Origin: Takakia lepidozioides
Taxonomy: Eukaryota > Streptophyta > Takakiopsida > Takakiales > Takakiaceae
Length of the DNA stretch: 64,000 nt
Assembly (NCBI GenBank): GCA_030704615.1
Contig: CM060731.1
Span: 65,140,756-65,204,755 of the forward strand
Direction: 5' to 3'
A program made the position numbers and the translations under genes. The notes beneath the pieces are model-generated. The model was not told where the DNA came from. It made no database searches and saw only the letters and a list, made by a program, of their open reading frames with translations. Below, in pieces: positions 22,320 through 33,825 of the stretch (positions are counted from its first letter, which is position 1; each line of letters begins with the position of its first letter).

Positions 22320-22740
22320 TTGATTGCTTGAGCTTGTGGGTCAAGTTAGCAAGTCAAGATTCTTGGGCTTTGATGAGTACTTCAAAGCACTTGATCCGAT
22401 TTGCGGTTGTGCATTCGGCCAGGCTTGCATCAAGGACGGATTGGGCCTCGGGATCTCCTATTTGAAGTTTTGGATGACTCAGTCTAAAGGTGTTGGGTAT
22501 GGAATTGCACTCGCAATTTTTGAAAGTATTTGGAAGTCTTTTCATGCTCATGCCTAAGACTTTTGAATTCCTTGACCGATGTATGCACGATTTCGAGGGC
22601 CTTTTTATTTCCAAAGCACCGGCGTATAGAGCCTTCCATTTGACGACTGCGGGTATATGGTAAACGTGTCGGGTAAGCTAATTTAGCCCCGACTACACAG
22701 TTCCCCATATCATACGCCCGATGGTCGGAGATAAGGGACT
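22320..22740 (-). pseudogene. PLE ORF1 fragment
   Basis: The reverse strand encodes HTSVKEFKSLRHEHEKTSKY, QIGDPEAQSVLDASLAECTT and RIKCFEALIKAQES-like residues, matching the N-terminal ORF of the PLE at 57435-57896. The frame is shifted near 22500 and 22600. The order is rearranged: PLE 5' sequence in the opposite orientation follows directly (22740-23165). Confidence 0.75.
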
Positions 22741-23165
22741 TGGTTGATCCTCCCTCGAGTTCATCTTGAGCAATCAGAGGACTATGGGCATACGCAAGCC
22801 TCTACCGACTTAACCCTTCTCGTCGATGACCTTATCCGGTAATCCCTCCCATTCTTCCTTAGATGTATGAACCTCATTTTGAAGGTGGGGTATATAAGTT
22901 TTCCAACTAGGGGTTGAGACTTCACCTTATGTTTGTGAGTGCCTTGAGCGCATGCTTGTCCAAAGTGAGCATAATAATCTTCCAGCATCCCTTTAGGAAC
23001 GATAGGCACACTTTGTATGCATTCGTCTTGGTTTCCATTGCATTTGTATTTGGGTCCGAACCGGCCCCCTTTAAAATGTACTCTGTCTTTTTCCAGTATT
23101 ATTTATACTTTTTGTTACCTTTGCAAGCCTTTGTTCATAACCCTAAACATGGTATTGTACACCTT
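22740..23165 (+). repeat. PLE 5' region, opposite orientation to the ORF1 fragment
   Basis: Inverted copy of 57905-58420, which lies upstream of the PLE ORF1 start. Shared blocks include CATTTGTATTTGGGTCCGAA and TTGTTACCTTTGCAAGCC. It ends at an ACCCTAAACATGG stretch at the point where the complete copy has telomere-like units before its ATG. Confidence 0.8.
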
Positions 23166-23791
23166 CACTCGACACAGTACGGATGAGATATCCATAGATG
23201 AAGATGCATCCAATGTACCTTCATCCATCGACATCGAAGCCAAATGGTGCCCGATCGACGCGTGTGATACCATTTTGGAATTCTACTTCCGACTTCTATA
23301 GTGTGCTAAAATTCAAAATCCCCAAAAGTTCAATTGCTAAAATCAAGGTTTCCAAGTCAACCCTAAACCTGAACTTCGCATGCCCATATCTCTGTATCGG
23401 ATTCCGACTACACCATTGGATTCACAGTCATAAAAAATGGGGGCGGGGGGGGGGGGTCCAATCAAAATCCCCACAAAAAAAGTCGAAACCTGATATGATA
23501 CCCTTGTAACCCTAATCCCTCCCTAAACCTTCAACCGAAACAGGATGGGGGAGGTTGTGAATTATTGCGCAGTGCCAAATTATTGCATCAGGTTCACATA
23601 GTGCATCACAAGTTCTGCTTTGGATATTATTCCTCTGCTAATATTAACCATGCCCGTCTCTATAATACTTCTTAGGCAATTGTCTGGTAATTCAATTCTT
23701 TGTGAAAACGATAGCAAGCTGATTGGAGGCTGTGCATGTACATGGGAGAGCCATGTTGCTGCATACACGCACTCTTATGTTTTAGTCTTAC

Positions 23792-26447
23792 CAGTTTTTG
23801 GATGCACACAAAAGGGCACCTTAAGCAAGTGATTCCTGAGCTTCGTCACTTGGAAGAGCAAAGCCAACGCCGCAATTCCAACTTCCTTACATACTTGGGA
23901 GTCTCTACTACCATGAAAAAATATGCATTCTGATTGAAAAAAACTCGTGTTTAAAGGTAGTCCATCATTTGTTCATTTTAGCAATTCAAAATTGGGGCCT
24001 ATACATTACACCCGGAGCCAAGATATAAGATGAAAGCACACTGGAGTGTTCTTTTGTTAATACTAACAGCCTTTAAGAATATATCTCCAAGTCCAGTCTG
24101 GGGTAAGTATAGGAAAACACAATCTCCTGCACACATCGTCTCAAGGCTGGCCCCTGCCATACACCCAACATTGTCCAAGAGCATAATTCATATTGTGTTT
24201 CATGAGACACCCCCCTCATGCAAGAAGATTTTGGACGCCTGAACTAGTCTCTGTGCACATTGCTTTAAGGGAAGGTAGCTTGACTCAGACACATCCAACT
24301 CAGATGTGAAATGGGAAGTCTACCTCTTGCTTAGACTCCAAGTTCTGTTTTAGTTGCCTCCATTGGGTCACATTGATTTCTTCTTTGGTAGCTGATTTGC
24401 GCCTGCTTTCCTGCCACTTGTCGCGCATCTGGGCCCTAACAGCTTCACAATTGCAAGTGTAATTTATTTCAAAAGCTAATCCAACACCTTTCAACACAGG
24501 GTACACATAGATTTGGCAATGATGAGAAGTCCAAGGCACATCTACCGCCCCACAGAAATGGTTGCATTGCTCAAGAACTCTTCCCTAAATTTTCCTAGAA
24601 TAGATAACTCGCAACCTCTCGACAGATTTGGAAACATATTACACACGACTCTTCATGATTCCCTGAACTTGTTAGTTAAGAGTCAAGACTTTTGTTTGCT
24701 GTACTTTTAGTACCTTTTCACAGTTCTATGTATTTCCTACCCGAAATCTTTTGAGCTGACTGAATCAACATGAATCATAGTGTAAGCAAGGCAGGTTTAA
24801 ATGATACATTCGTCCGGGACTAGCTCCAGTACTTTCTCGTAGTGATCCTCTGGATTTAACAAGCTTTGATCTAAGAGTATCTTCTCCTCGGAGAACATCT
24901 TGAGCACTTCTGTATATGCTCGCCTGCAAACACAAGGTGGAGTCTTCGGACATTAGCCTCACACTTTGTTAAATAGAGGGGCATGGATTGGTCCGTGAGA
25001 GATTGATAAGCTAGATAAGTAGATGGAGGTGGAGGACTCGGTCTGCTCCCAGGCTTGAATTATGCTGTCCTCTTAGAAGGCTGCAGCACCACTACAGTCA
25101 ATCAGTATACAGCTATAAACTGAGATATAGTGAAGAGACAAGTCATCATCCTCACTGCTCCATGTCTGTAACGTAGACTTAAAAACCCAAGTTTACGCCA
25201 AACAAATGATCTCATTTGTCCATTGGCTGTTCGTCTTGTAAAAGTTATTCACTCCAGGAAAAACAACTATGTATTTGCCGACAAGTGCAGAAATTCAATG
25301 AAAGAATCATGTAACCTTAAGTGGATTGCTATGTTCATGGTTTCCCACAACTGAAGTAGCTACTGCTCAGTGATGGCTCCCCATACACTACAGACTTGAC
25401 GTAAGAATCTTACATCAACATTGTAAACAACCCCTATGTCAATCTTGTGAGGGCACTTGTCCCTTATGGCCACCTCCATCCCAGCAGCATTGTGGAAGGA
25501 CAAGTAACGCATATAGACGTCATGCTCCAAGGTGAACGAGAACTCCCTCCTCCCGAAAAAGGAGGGGTCGCACCTTGGAGGCTTTTCATCTGTAGACCCC
25601 ACACATGCAAAATTGCAGCCCCTTCTCTCCTGAGGACAAGCCATCTCAAATCATTGCTTCAAATGTGAACGGTTGCTAAAAGTCACATCTCATAGTTATA
25701 GCAGGTGAAAGTGCGACTTGTAACAACTACAGTTCCATTACTAAAGTCATCCGCTCCACTTCAAATTCCTACAGGTCTCCGTATATGTTAAAAATAAATA
25801 AATAAAGAAACTTTGCCAAGTCCAGGGAAAGCTCAAAGAGCTAATACAAAAGAAAGTAGGGTACAAGACAAAATGCTGAACAAGGAGTCCAAATGCAGCC
25901 TCTCTAAGGTGGTAAACAAACAAAGAGAGACGACGAACTCCCGAGTCATTGACAAAGACCACATTGTTTGGGAATTTACCTTGTCCATATGACAACCACT
26001 TGTGCATCTCTACGTAAGGAAACAACCTTCATGGTAGCACATCAAACACGTGAGCTCAATCTACGGGCCTGGAATGTGAAGGTACGAAAACATGCGATTC
26101 GCATCAACTTCAACAATATTGTCTGAATGAGGTGGCAAAGAGACCTAGCAGCTCAAAATGGCAGACCGGGCAGATCACCAGACGCATTGTGCGTGTACAC
26201 ACGCTAAATTCATGTGGAGTCGACCGATGAGATTATGACCAGACAAACCAATATGGAAGAAGACATAAACTAGGTCCTGCAATTCATATTGTCAGGCCAT
26301 CCAAGACTTACCATAATAAAGTCGCAGATAGTCAGGGCTAAATCCTTCACACAGCTGGAGGGTTTCTGCAGTGTTTTTATTCGCATCATCGTTCTCGTCA
26401 AACTCCGCGCGGTCCTCATCTATGGGCTCCGGGGGTTGTTCTCCCAT
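23792..26447 (-). pseudogene. DNA primase small subunit, spliced gene lacking its catalytic core
   Basis: Seven exons can be placed on the reverse strand. Exon 1 26447-26312 (start MGEQPPEPIDEDRAEF, ends LRLYY). Exon 2 about 26025-25974 (LFPYVEMHKWLSYG). Exon 3 about 25597-25414 (GRREFSFTLEHDVYMRYLSF, KCPHKIDIGVVYN). Exon 4 24923-24808 (NPEDHYEKVLELVPDE). Exon 5 24442-24324 (RWRQLKQ-like helix). Exon 6 24126-24085 (VFSYTYPRLDLE). Exon 7 23848-23792 (NHLLKVPFCVHPKTG). Block order agrees with eukaryotic PRIM1/Pri1, which makes RNA primers with the large subunit and DNA polymerase alpha. The ~130 residues between exons 3 and 4, including the catalytic DxD and SGRRGxHCWVCD-type block, are not found in the 490 bp available. 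Exon 6 lacks a GT donor. C-terminal exons are not recognised. The exon 1/2 join is not in frame as read. Probably a decayed copy. Confidence 0.82.
25033..25192 (-). repeat. Inverted repeat arm A (160 bp)
   Basis: Near-identical to the reverse complement of 26941-27101. It sits between primase exons 3 and 4, where the catalytic exons would be expected. Confidence 0.9.
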
Positions 26448-26940
26448 GGTCCTCGATTCAAGTGAACACAAAAGACTCTAGAGATAAGGAAAATGAAGGT
26501 ACATTTAAGCTACCGTCCAGTCCCTCACAGACTGGTGAACAATGTTGTGTACTCTGCAACTACATTCACAGCAAACAGCAGACTAGATTTACAGAGACAT
26601 TCTCAAAATCCTCCTCGGAGCTCCAGTGTAACACGCAATGGACCCCTTTCTCACAAGCGGACCAAGAAGAAAGGAAGAGCGCCAAGAGAGGATGAAAAAA
26701 GTGGGAAAGGATTGTTGGCTGTGGAGGCTTCCTTGAGCTCACTCTATCATCCATATGGACACATCCATTTTTTTTTTAATAGAAAAGAGATATTCTTGGC
26801 TTACATGCTTAAGTTGGAAAAAGACTTTTTCTTTTCTAGAAAAAGACCTTTTCTCGGCTAAAAGATACTTTTAGTTGTCTTTTTATCTTATGCACTTTTT
26901 GAGACATCACTTATTTGACAGTATAAGGTTTGCATTTGAA
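26448..26940. other. Upstream region of the primase-like gene
   Basis: No gene recognised. It should include the original promoter. A T-run at 26768-26778 and A/T-rich stretches are the only visible structure. Confidence 0.4.
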
Positions 26941-27101
26941 ACTTGGGTTTTTAAGTCTTCATTACAGACATGGAGTAGTGAGGATGATGACTTGTCTCTT
27001 CACTACATCTCAGTTTATGGCTGCATACTGATTGACTGTAGTGGTGCTGCAGCCTGCTAAGAGGACAGCATAATTCAAGCCTGGGAGCAGACCGAGTCTT
27101 C
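26941..27101 (+). repeat. Inverted repeat arm B (161 bp)
   Basis: Partner of 25033-25192, starting ACTTGGGTTTTTAAGTC and ending ACCGAGTCTT. The two arms enclose primase exons 1-3. Either a fold-back type element or two insertions of one short element in opposite orientation. Confidence 0.9.
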
Positions 27102-27242
27102 TCTCCTGTGGAGAGGGAGCTTGTTTCTGACATTGTGAGTTTCTGGCCCTGATCTGAAAGTTCTATGTGCATGTGACAGAAATATATCAACAAAAAAAGC
27201 ATATGAGAAGACTCGTAGGAACGGGACACCGCCCCCACACCC

Positions 27243-27313
27243 GTCAGTAGCAAGATTCGACCCCAGAATCGTCTCGGTCGCACTTAGTGCACTTAGCCAA
27301 CTGAGCTACCGAC
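27243..27313 (-). mobile_element. tRNA-like sequence, probable SINE head
   Basis: The reverse strand has a perfect A-box-like TAGCTCAGTTGG and a B-box-like GGTCGAATC. A 7-bp acceptor-type stem forms between GTCGGTA and TACTGAC, with one G-U pair. The D and T stems do not pair well, and the anticodon arm is unclear, so a working tRNA is unlikely. A tRNA-derived SINE or tRNA pseudogene is the better reading. Confidence 0.6.
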
Positions 27314-27967
27314 TGTTGGTTTTTAATTTCCGAATGGTAAATCACAAAAAATCAAAAGTGATCACGGAAATCACTGCAGAGAAGCCAACGTCAACACACA
27401 CAAGGAATCTGATACTCAGAGTGCCTGCACATCTTCCAATGACATGAAAAACTCTGGTCTACAACTCCTAGTAGAAGTCTATCTTATCACTATTTGGTTC
27501 ACTTGACTCACCGCCAAGTGTAGCCAAAACAAAACTTCAAGAATATTCACACCTAATCTCGATTCTCAATGGCACCTGATGCCCAGTGCACTACAACACA
27601 CAACCACGCCTTGGTGTTGAACCAATTGACCTGCCGACTCCCCTGGAAACAAAATTATTCTGGAATATCCTGCAAACATGTCACACCATCGTATCATGCA
27701 GTGTAACACAAAGCTGATGAACTCATTGATTGGTTCATGAAAACATACTTGTCATTAATTTGTGTCCCTTTTTCACAGGTTCTTGAAGTTGGTCCATGGT
27801 TGAATACAGAAGCAGTCTAACTTAGTAGTATACTTCTATAGCGTGGAAAGGTGTGACAGCAACAAGAGAATATAGAAATGTCACCAAACACAAAAAAAAA
27901 TAGAGCCAGTATCCCAATGAATCTCACCTTCTCAATACTCCATGAGCCATCACAAAATTTGTCCCCG
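27314..27967. other. Intergenic sequence between tRNA-like unit and Crinkler-like gene
   Basis: About 650 bp with no recognised gene. It would hold the 3' UTR of the reverse-strand Crinkler-like gene; several A-rich stretches near 27890-27901 and 27720-27760 are present. Confidence 0.4.
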
Positions 27968-30906
27968 TCACTCCTTGATAGAACGTAAGAAATCACATAA
28001 CACGCGGTCAAACAAATCCTCCGCTTCTACCTGTCCAATATAGCCAATTAAACGATTATCTTGGCATTCAGATTGGAGTTTAGCTGGCTTCTTTGCAGGA
28101 TAGGCAACTACCAAGCTGATGCAACCATCTTTGCATGCGGCAAGCACCCTCGTTTTGGACTCGGAACTATTCTTGTACATCTGTTCCGGATCTGTAGTTG
28201 CCACTACTCTAGCCCACTGCACCTCAGATCGCAGCTTCAGTTGACAGAAGACAGGAATCTTCAAATTCCCAAGTCTCACAACAAAAAGAACATCAGCTCC
28301 AGATCTGTCGTCAAAAATGAGGCATGGCGGACGAAATTTCTCTTCAGCATCAAGAAATTTACTTACGGTGTGGATCCTATATGACTCCATCCACACTCCT
28401 TCACCTTCACCGGTAATCGTTGGCTTGTCCCTTGCGAATTTTGGAGGCAGGGTTGCATCCTTGAAACAGCACATATCGGCCAACAATTTTGTGCCGTCAA
28501 ACAGCTTGGCCACATGAACTGTGAAAAGTTTCTCCCATGCCCTACCCATTGCACTGGGATCATCCTTGCAATCAACCATGTAGTCTTTAAGTGATTTCTC
28601 AAATGAATGGTTGATCGTCAAATAGTTCATGATGCTATGATGGACTGTCGGTTCGACTATAGAGAAAGTGAATTGGGAACCTGTTGAATGGTGTAGCTGT
28701 CCAAGGCCACACTCGAGCAAAGTCATATCTCCGTCCGTTGAAATGGTATGTTCTCCCCTCCCTGCATAGGCAAAGGAGGTTCCTATTCTTTGCACCAAGG
28801 AAGCACCATTGAATGATTCTTCTTTCAGGACAAATGTGCCTTTTGCTCCACACAGAGCGCTCACAGCATAATAAATGGAAGTGCTGTCATTGGTGTTGCT
28901 TGTGATCTCCTTGAAATAGTTGTCTACTACCGTTATATCCCATCTTCCTCCAGCCTTCCTCAGAAGGCGCTCGACACAACTTACCAAACACCTTCGACGG
29001 CCTCTGAACTTTTCCAGCAGATACTGGGCATTGTCCTCCATATGATCATCCTCTAGCTTCAGGTACTCGCTGCAGAATTTCAGAACCTGACGCACATCTG
29101 TCCATGAAGAAAATGGAGCAGAAGAAAATTGAACCGGGCCACCACCCCCTTCTTTTGCAATCAGCGAACCTATGTCCTCTTCCAGCTTCAAAAAGCTGAC
29201 ACGAACCTATGTCCTCTTCCAGCTTCAAAAAGCTGACACCTGTACCAGCCAAATACTTTCTGCTTTGGCAACGCCGTAGATGGCCCCACTAGGGCTTTGA
29301 TCAACGGAGAAAAAACGGACCTTAGCTCTTTCGTCTCGGGGGATTCATAGTCATTTACATTTTTCCTTCCCAACACCTGCGCTTCATCCAGAACTACAGT
29401 GAAAGTGCCAACCTTCCCCTCTAAATCCGTCCACAGTTTTTCTATCCTAGCATTTAGCCCCTCTGAATCTTCCAGGGAAGTAACCACGTTAAAAAGTTTC
29501 CGAGTAAGCACATCATATAGATCGTTACGATCTGCACCAAGGAAAGCACGAAATTGCACCTGGAGCATGAGCCATTGCAGAGGACTCAAATCAGGAATTT
29601 CTTGGTGACAAAATTCCAAGATTAACAACCTTGAAAGAATGGCACACCTCATACGTTTCATCACATTCCTGTGATTCATTGCCTTATCGACCTCTATCTC
29701 GTGAGCACTCACAGAGGCGACATCATCTGACCCACCGTTTCCTTTGCTTTTAGCTGTCCAAAAAAAACCCCACTTCTCTGCAAGCAGCTCGTAAAGAAAC
29801 CGAGTTTTCCCACTCCCACTCACTCCAACAACTGGCACAACACCAGTCGAGCCATCATTCGCTCGTTCCCACAAATCACCAACATCTTCAGTCCAACGAG
29901 CAGTTAATTTATCCAGTAAAATGCTTGGATAACCACGGTGGTCGAGTGGCACACCGTTCTGTATAGACAAATTGCACCCCATCTTTTTGAACGTGTCCAA
30001 AAACTCAGAAAATTTCAATTTCCATTCTTGCATAACCACCTTCACTGATTCTGTAAGCAAAACCCACACACTTTCCGTCACTCCTGACAGATCCATGTAT
30101 CTGAAGAAAAATAAGAGCATCCTATCTTGCAAATAATTGAACAATACAAAAGATACACCAACAAAGCCTATGACCAAAGAAAATGCAAAGAGAAGGGGAA
30201 CATGGAAAGGAAGGCCAAGTAACAGAGTAACTCTACCTGAAAACCCGTGTCCAGAGGTTTTCAATCTCTTCGCAGATCTCTCTCCCCCTGCAAATATGTC
30301 AGATTTTGTCAAATTTCAAAAGATCTGCATTCATCCAAACTCTTACCATGGAATTACTGATGAAACTGCTGTTGTATGGCAGCATCCTGTAAAGTGCCCA
30401 CAAAGGTTCACGGCCAGACAATTCCAAGAAGCAGTGCAATGCATGTAATCCTTGTGAAAACCCTTATTCCAAAACGAGTGTGTCGGCAACCAGAATTCCA
30501 CATACAAATAATAAACAACCGTGAATAAGAATGGAGCAAAAAGACATCTATCCAATAAAGCGGCAAAGAGTCTACAAAAACCTATCCAATAAAGCAGCTA
30601 GGAGTGAAACATACCAGGAGCAGGAGCAGGAGCTCGTAGGAATGCGTGCTTCAGGGTTGAGACAATCACATCATGTGCCAAACATTGGGGGAAGTAAACC
30701 TCTGGGTCCCCACCCTCACGCTGAAAGCTAATAAGACCCGCATGTATAACGCCCATTTCCTCATTATCAAGCCCACGCAGTCTCGATAATTTCTCCTGCC
30801 AGCTGCCTCCACCCTGCGCCATGTTGTCCAGGCTGACTGATGAAGGCCCCGGGAGAGCCACCGATGAAGTCAAACCCCAAAACCCTAAATCGCCCCACAG
30901 CCCCAT
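27968..30906 (-). CDS. Crinkler-like protein: P-loop NTPase plus restriction-endonuclease-like domain
   Basis: Exons on the reverse strand: 30906 (or start MAQGGG at 30822) to 30615, 30287-30237, and 30083 onward. All introns are GT-AG and the frame is kept through exon 3. Exon 2 adds a basic RSAKRLK stretch that could be a nuclear localisation signal. Exon 3 has a Walker A motif (GVSGSGKTR, about 29802-29828) and Walker B (FTVVLDEAQVL, about 29378-29410). The second half (29191-27968) ends with a PD-(D/E)xK-like core (SGADVLFVVRLGN...CQLKLR, about 28225-28320). NTPase plus REase-fold nuclease is the architecture described for eukaryotic Crinkler-type effectors and related proteins. The usual N-terminal header domain is not seen. 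A 37-bp tandem duplication (29165-29238) lies at the join of the two halves, which are in different frames. The gene is therefore either broken there or spliced in a way not resolved. Function in this organism is unknown. Confidence 0.72.
29165..29238 (-). repeat. 37-bp perfect tandem duplication
   Basis: Units 29165-29201 and 29202-29238 are identical. Each encodes LFEAGRGHR in one frame and FLKLEEDIG in another. 37 is not a multiple of three, so it changes the frame at the join between NTPase and nuclease halves. Confidence 0.95.
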
Positions 30907-31490
30907 TCAATCAAAGGCCAGTCACAATGCTATTGCAATCTACACCACATAATTCTCTCTTTGTTACTAAGCTAGAAATTGGTCTATATGGCCATGGTGT
31001 CTCTCTGTCTTCTTCGACCTTCCAGTCCACTGACACGCTCCACTTATTCTCTTGGTCATGCACCGGTTGTTGCTAATCCAGAACTCTATAAAACGCATCG
31101 CTTCCATATCCACATCTCTTGCCCGTAGTGTTCACAAAAGGCAGTAGCGCGGATGCAATATGAGTCTCCACGATAGGTTTAGCCAGCCCCAAGCGCCATG
31201 TTTAATTTAAGCTAACCGCTCTGCTTTAGCCTAAGCTTTTCGCAAGACAGTGCAGCATGCAAATTGGCAAAACCGCAAATGACATCGCAGTTGGGCCATG
31301 TCACAGGAGCTGGCCGAGCACCGTGAATCAGCTCAACCCACCCCAATCAGCTGCTTTCCATCCATCTACATACATTCCATCTACTTACGGGCAAAACTTT
31401 ATTATACATCCAAGTTCTTGGGTTCATACATCCATTGAGACTCCCATGGACAACGAGGAGATAGATGATTCATGGGCTCCTTTAATATAA
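30907..31490. other. Region between Crinkler-like gene start and PLE copy A
   Basis: No gene recognised in about 580 bp. The right part becomes PLE 3' sequence just before 31497; homology between PLE copies A and B starts at about 31489. Confidence 0.4.
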
Positions 31491-31496
31491 TTGACT

Positions 31497-33143
31497 CTAT
31501 TGTAACTTAGCACGAACTAAATAGGAACGTAAATTCCTTGTTTTTTTCCAACAAACCATAGGTCTGTCAAAGGACACTAACTGCGGAACTTTCAAAAAGC
31601 CCACATGAAGTTTAGGGTTTAGGACTCCCTCAAAGCTTAGAGCTTGAGTATAACGCGAATGCTCAAGTTTCAAAACCAACGGGGCCCGCTTGCCCGTCAA
31701 CTTACGAGTGGATTCTGAAGCTAACAGTGTAGCACGTTGTCCGTAGTCACATAGACTAAAACACTCTAAGATAAAAGACTTTGGATAGCCTCGAGCACGC
31801 AGTCGTTCATAGAACAGTCGTCTGATATCTGAAAAACCTGCACATGTGCTTTCTCTCAAAGTGTATCGGCGTAGCTCACCAATGATGAATGCTCATTTTT
31901 GGTGTCGCGGATTACAGGACGTCCATGGCAAGTACTGATATCTGTTGAGTGCCTTCTGATGACATCTCAAAGATAGAATCCCACTATTGACAAAATCAGC
32001 TCCCTTGAAGAATTGAATATCAAGAATGTCAACAGTAGAGTCAGAGATCACCCTTTGAATGCGAATTGTGGGACTGAGAGAGTTATATCGATCGAGCCAA
32101 GTCTCCAAACTTGCCCGAGATCCTTCCCAAATTCCAAATCCGTCATCGATGTATCTCTTGTAGTACAAAGGCCATATACCTCTTGCTGCGCAAGCCAACT
32201 CTCTTTCTAAGCTGCAAAGAAAGAGACAAGCATACACAACAGCAAAATTGCTACCCACTGCAGTGCCTCGGATTTGATGCCAATAGCTCGAGCCAAATTG
32301 AAGATAGTTGTTCTCCAAGACCATGTGAGAAAGACTCATGACGAGTCTTCTTCAAACCGGGGTGACTTGAGCTTGCCGGTAATCATGTCCTTCAATCGTC
32401 GAAGCCTGTCCCCAGTAGGAATGCTAGGGTACAATGACTCCACATCAAAGGTGAATAGAAGCACATCTCGAGGAAGTTGTCTACTCGACAGATCTTTCAA
32501 CAAAGAAATTGAATCTATCAAATGATTACGTTCCTGAAGCAAAATAGGAAACAAATGGTAATGTAACCACTTGGATGCGTGCTCAAAAATGTACCCATTG
32601 TACGAACAAATTGGTCTCCCAACCACCACAGGTTTGTGCATTTTGGGCACAAGATAGAACATGCAGGGTCGATAGCCCCCTTGGGGCTTGAAAGCCAAAA
32701 AATCCTTTTCCTGCTTGTCGATTAATCCCCGCATAAAAGCAGAAGTGAGCACTGCATCCAAATCATAAATGAGATTGTCCCATGGAATCTTTGCCACAGA
32801 TTCATAAACCTGTCCATCGTGGAGTTGGCGGTGTGCCTCATCCATATACCAATCCTTACGCATGATCACCAACCCAAGATTTTTTGTCCGCGGGATTGAT
32901 GACGATGGAGTCATCTGTAGTCAGAACACGCATTGCGGTCTTGAGATGATCTCAAATAGAGGACTTGAAGGCAGAGCGAGCCACATCCTTGAAGCGAGCC
33001 TTTACAATGTCGCGACCGTCTGCAATGATACTTTCTAAAGCAGGAAGCCGTACACAATTTGGGAGTGTTCTTCTTCGAGACCACGAGTAGGCATATTTTT
33101 CAACAAACTGGATCACACTCCTACCTTTGTGGAGGCTGCTCAA
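31497..33143 (-). pseudogene. PLE reverse transcriptase, copy A
   Basis: Four frames on the reverse strand form one broken PLE RT. 33143-32952 is an N-terminal helix region. 32914-32336 has PADKNLGLVIM-type sequence (shifted by a frameshift near 32895), PKMHKP, SYNGYIFEHASKWLHYH and FTFDVESLYPSIP. 32339-31893 has GTAVGSNFAVVYACLF and the catalytic YKRYIDDGFGIW. 31859-31497 is the thumb with FYERLRARGYPKSF. These blocks are typical of Penelope-like RTs, which are related to telomerase. No GIY-YIG endonuclease domain follows the RT, so it belongs with the endonuclease-deficient class as far as can be read. Frameshifts lie near 32900, 32337 and 31880. Confidence 0.85.
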
Positions 33144-33289
33144 AAGTTACTGGACAATTCTTTCATACAATACAAGAAGGATTTTAAGAGATTGCAACGT
33201 CTCAAAGCAACTGTCGACAGTATATTAAAATCCTTCGACAGTACATAAGCTGGCGGTGAGGCTCATTGTACTTCACTCTCTTAGAAGGA

Positions 33290-33560
33290 GATCTAACATG
33301 CAACACTCGAAAAGGAGTTTAAAACATGCACTACAATAGACACAAAGCAAATGAATGCAATGAACCATGCAGAAGATCAAATCTAAAACTCAACAACAAC
33401 AACAACGCCGCCAATGAGACAAAGAGACAAAAACACAAGATGCAGCAAAGCGAATCTCTATAATCCCCAAACTAGTTTCGCTTAGCGCGTGAGCTCATCA
33501 GTGGGAAAGAGAAGGAAAAGAGATACAATGTGCACCCCTCACCCCGCTTATATACTGCGG
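33290..33560. repeat. PLE-associated direct repeat, unit 1
   Basis: Imperfect direct copy of 34940-35210, sharing GCGTGAGCTCATCAGTGGGA, CCGCTTATATACT and a CATGCACTAC...GACACA block. It lies between PLE copies A and B. PLEs often come as partial tandem copies with LTR-like repeats, which this may be. TTATATA is a possible TATA box. Confidence 0.7.
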
Positions 33561-33825
33561 AAGGTGAACTTGTCTGGGGGGGAGAGAGAAAATACCTAAT
33601 GGATGGAAAACATCCAAAATTGTCTTGGCTGGAGAGATCGTCCAACACATGAAAACTTAGATGAAAAACATCCAAAGTTTTCTCGGCAGGGGAGAAATAT
33701 CCAACGCATGAAACTCTAGATGAAAAACATCCTAATGTTCTCTCCAAAATGGATAAACATCCAAACTAGAAGCTAACTGCATGTCTCAAATACAACTAGC
33801 CTCTAGATTTGTAACATAGCACGAA

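Noticed and set aside
22324-22557. Forward frame with a clear relative at 57417-57857
   Set aside because: It is the antisense of the PLE ORF1 region; the reverse-strand reading has a start, helix-rich composition and continuity with the RT.
27243-27313. Functional tRNA gene
   Set aside because: A and B boxes and an acceptor stem are present, but the D and T stems do not pair and no clear anticodon arm is seen.
31605-31625. Telomeric repeat TTTAGGGTTTAGG inside PLE copies A (31611) and B (33919)
   Set aside because: It lies in the same codons (VLNPKLH) of both copies, so it is coding sequence and not added telomeric DNA.
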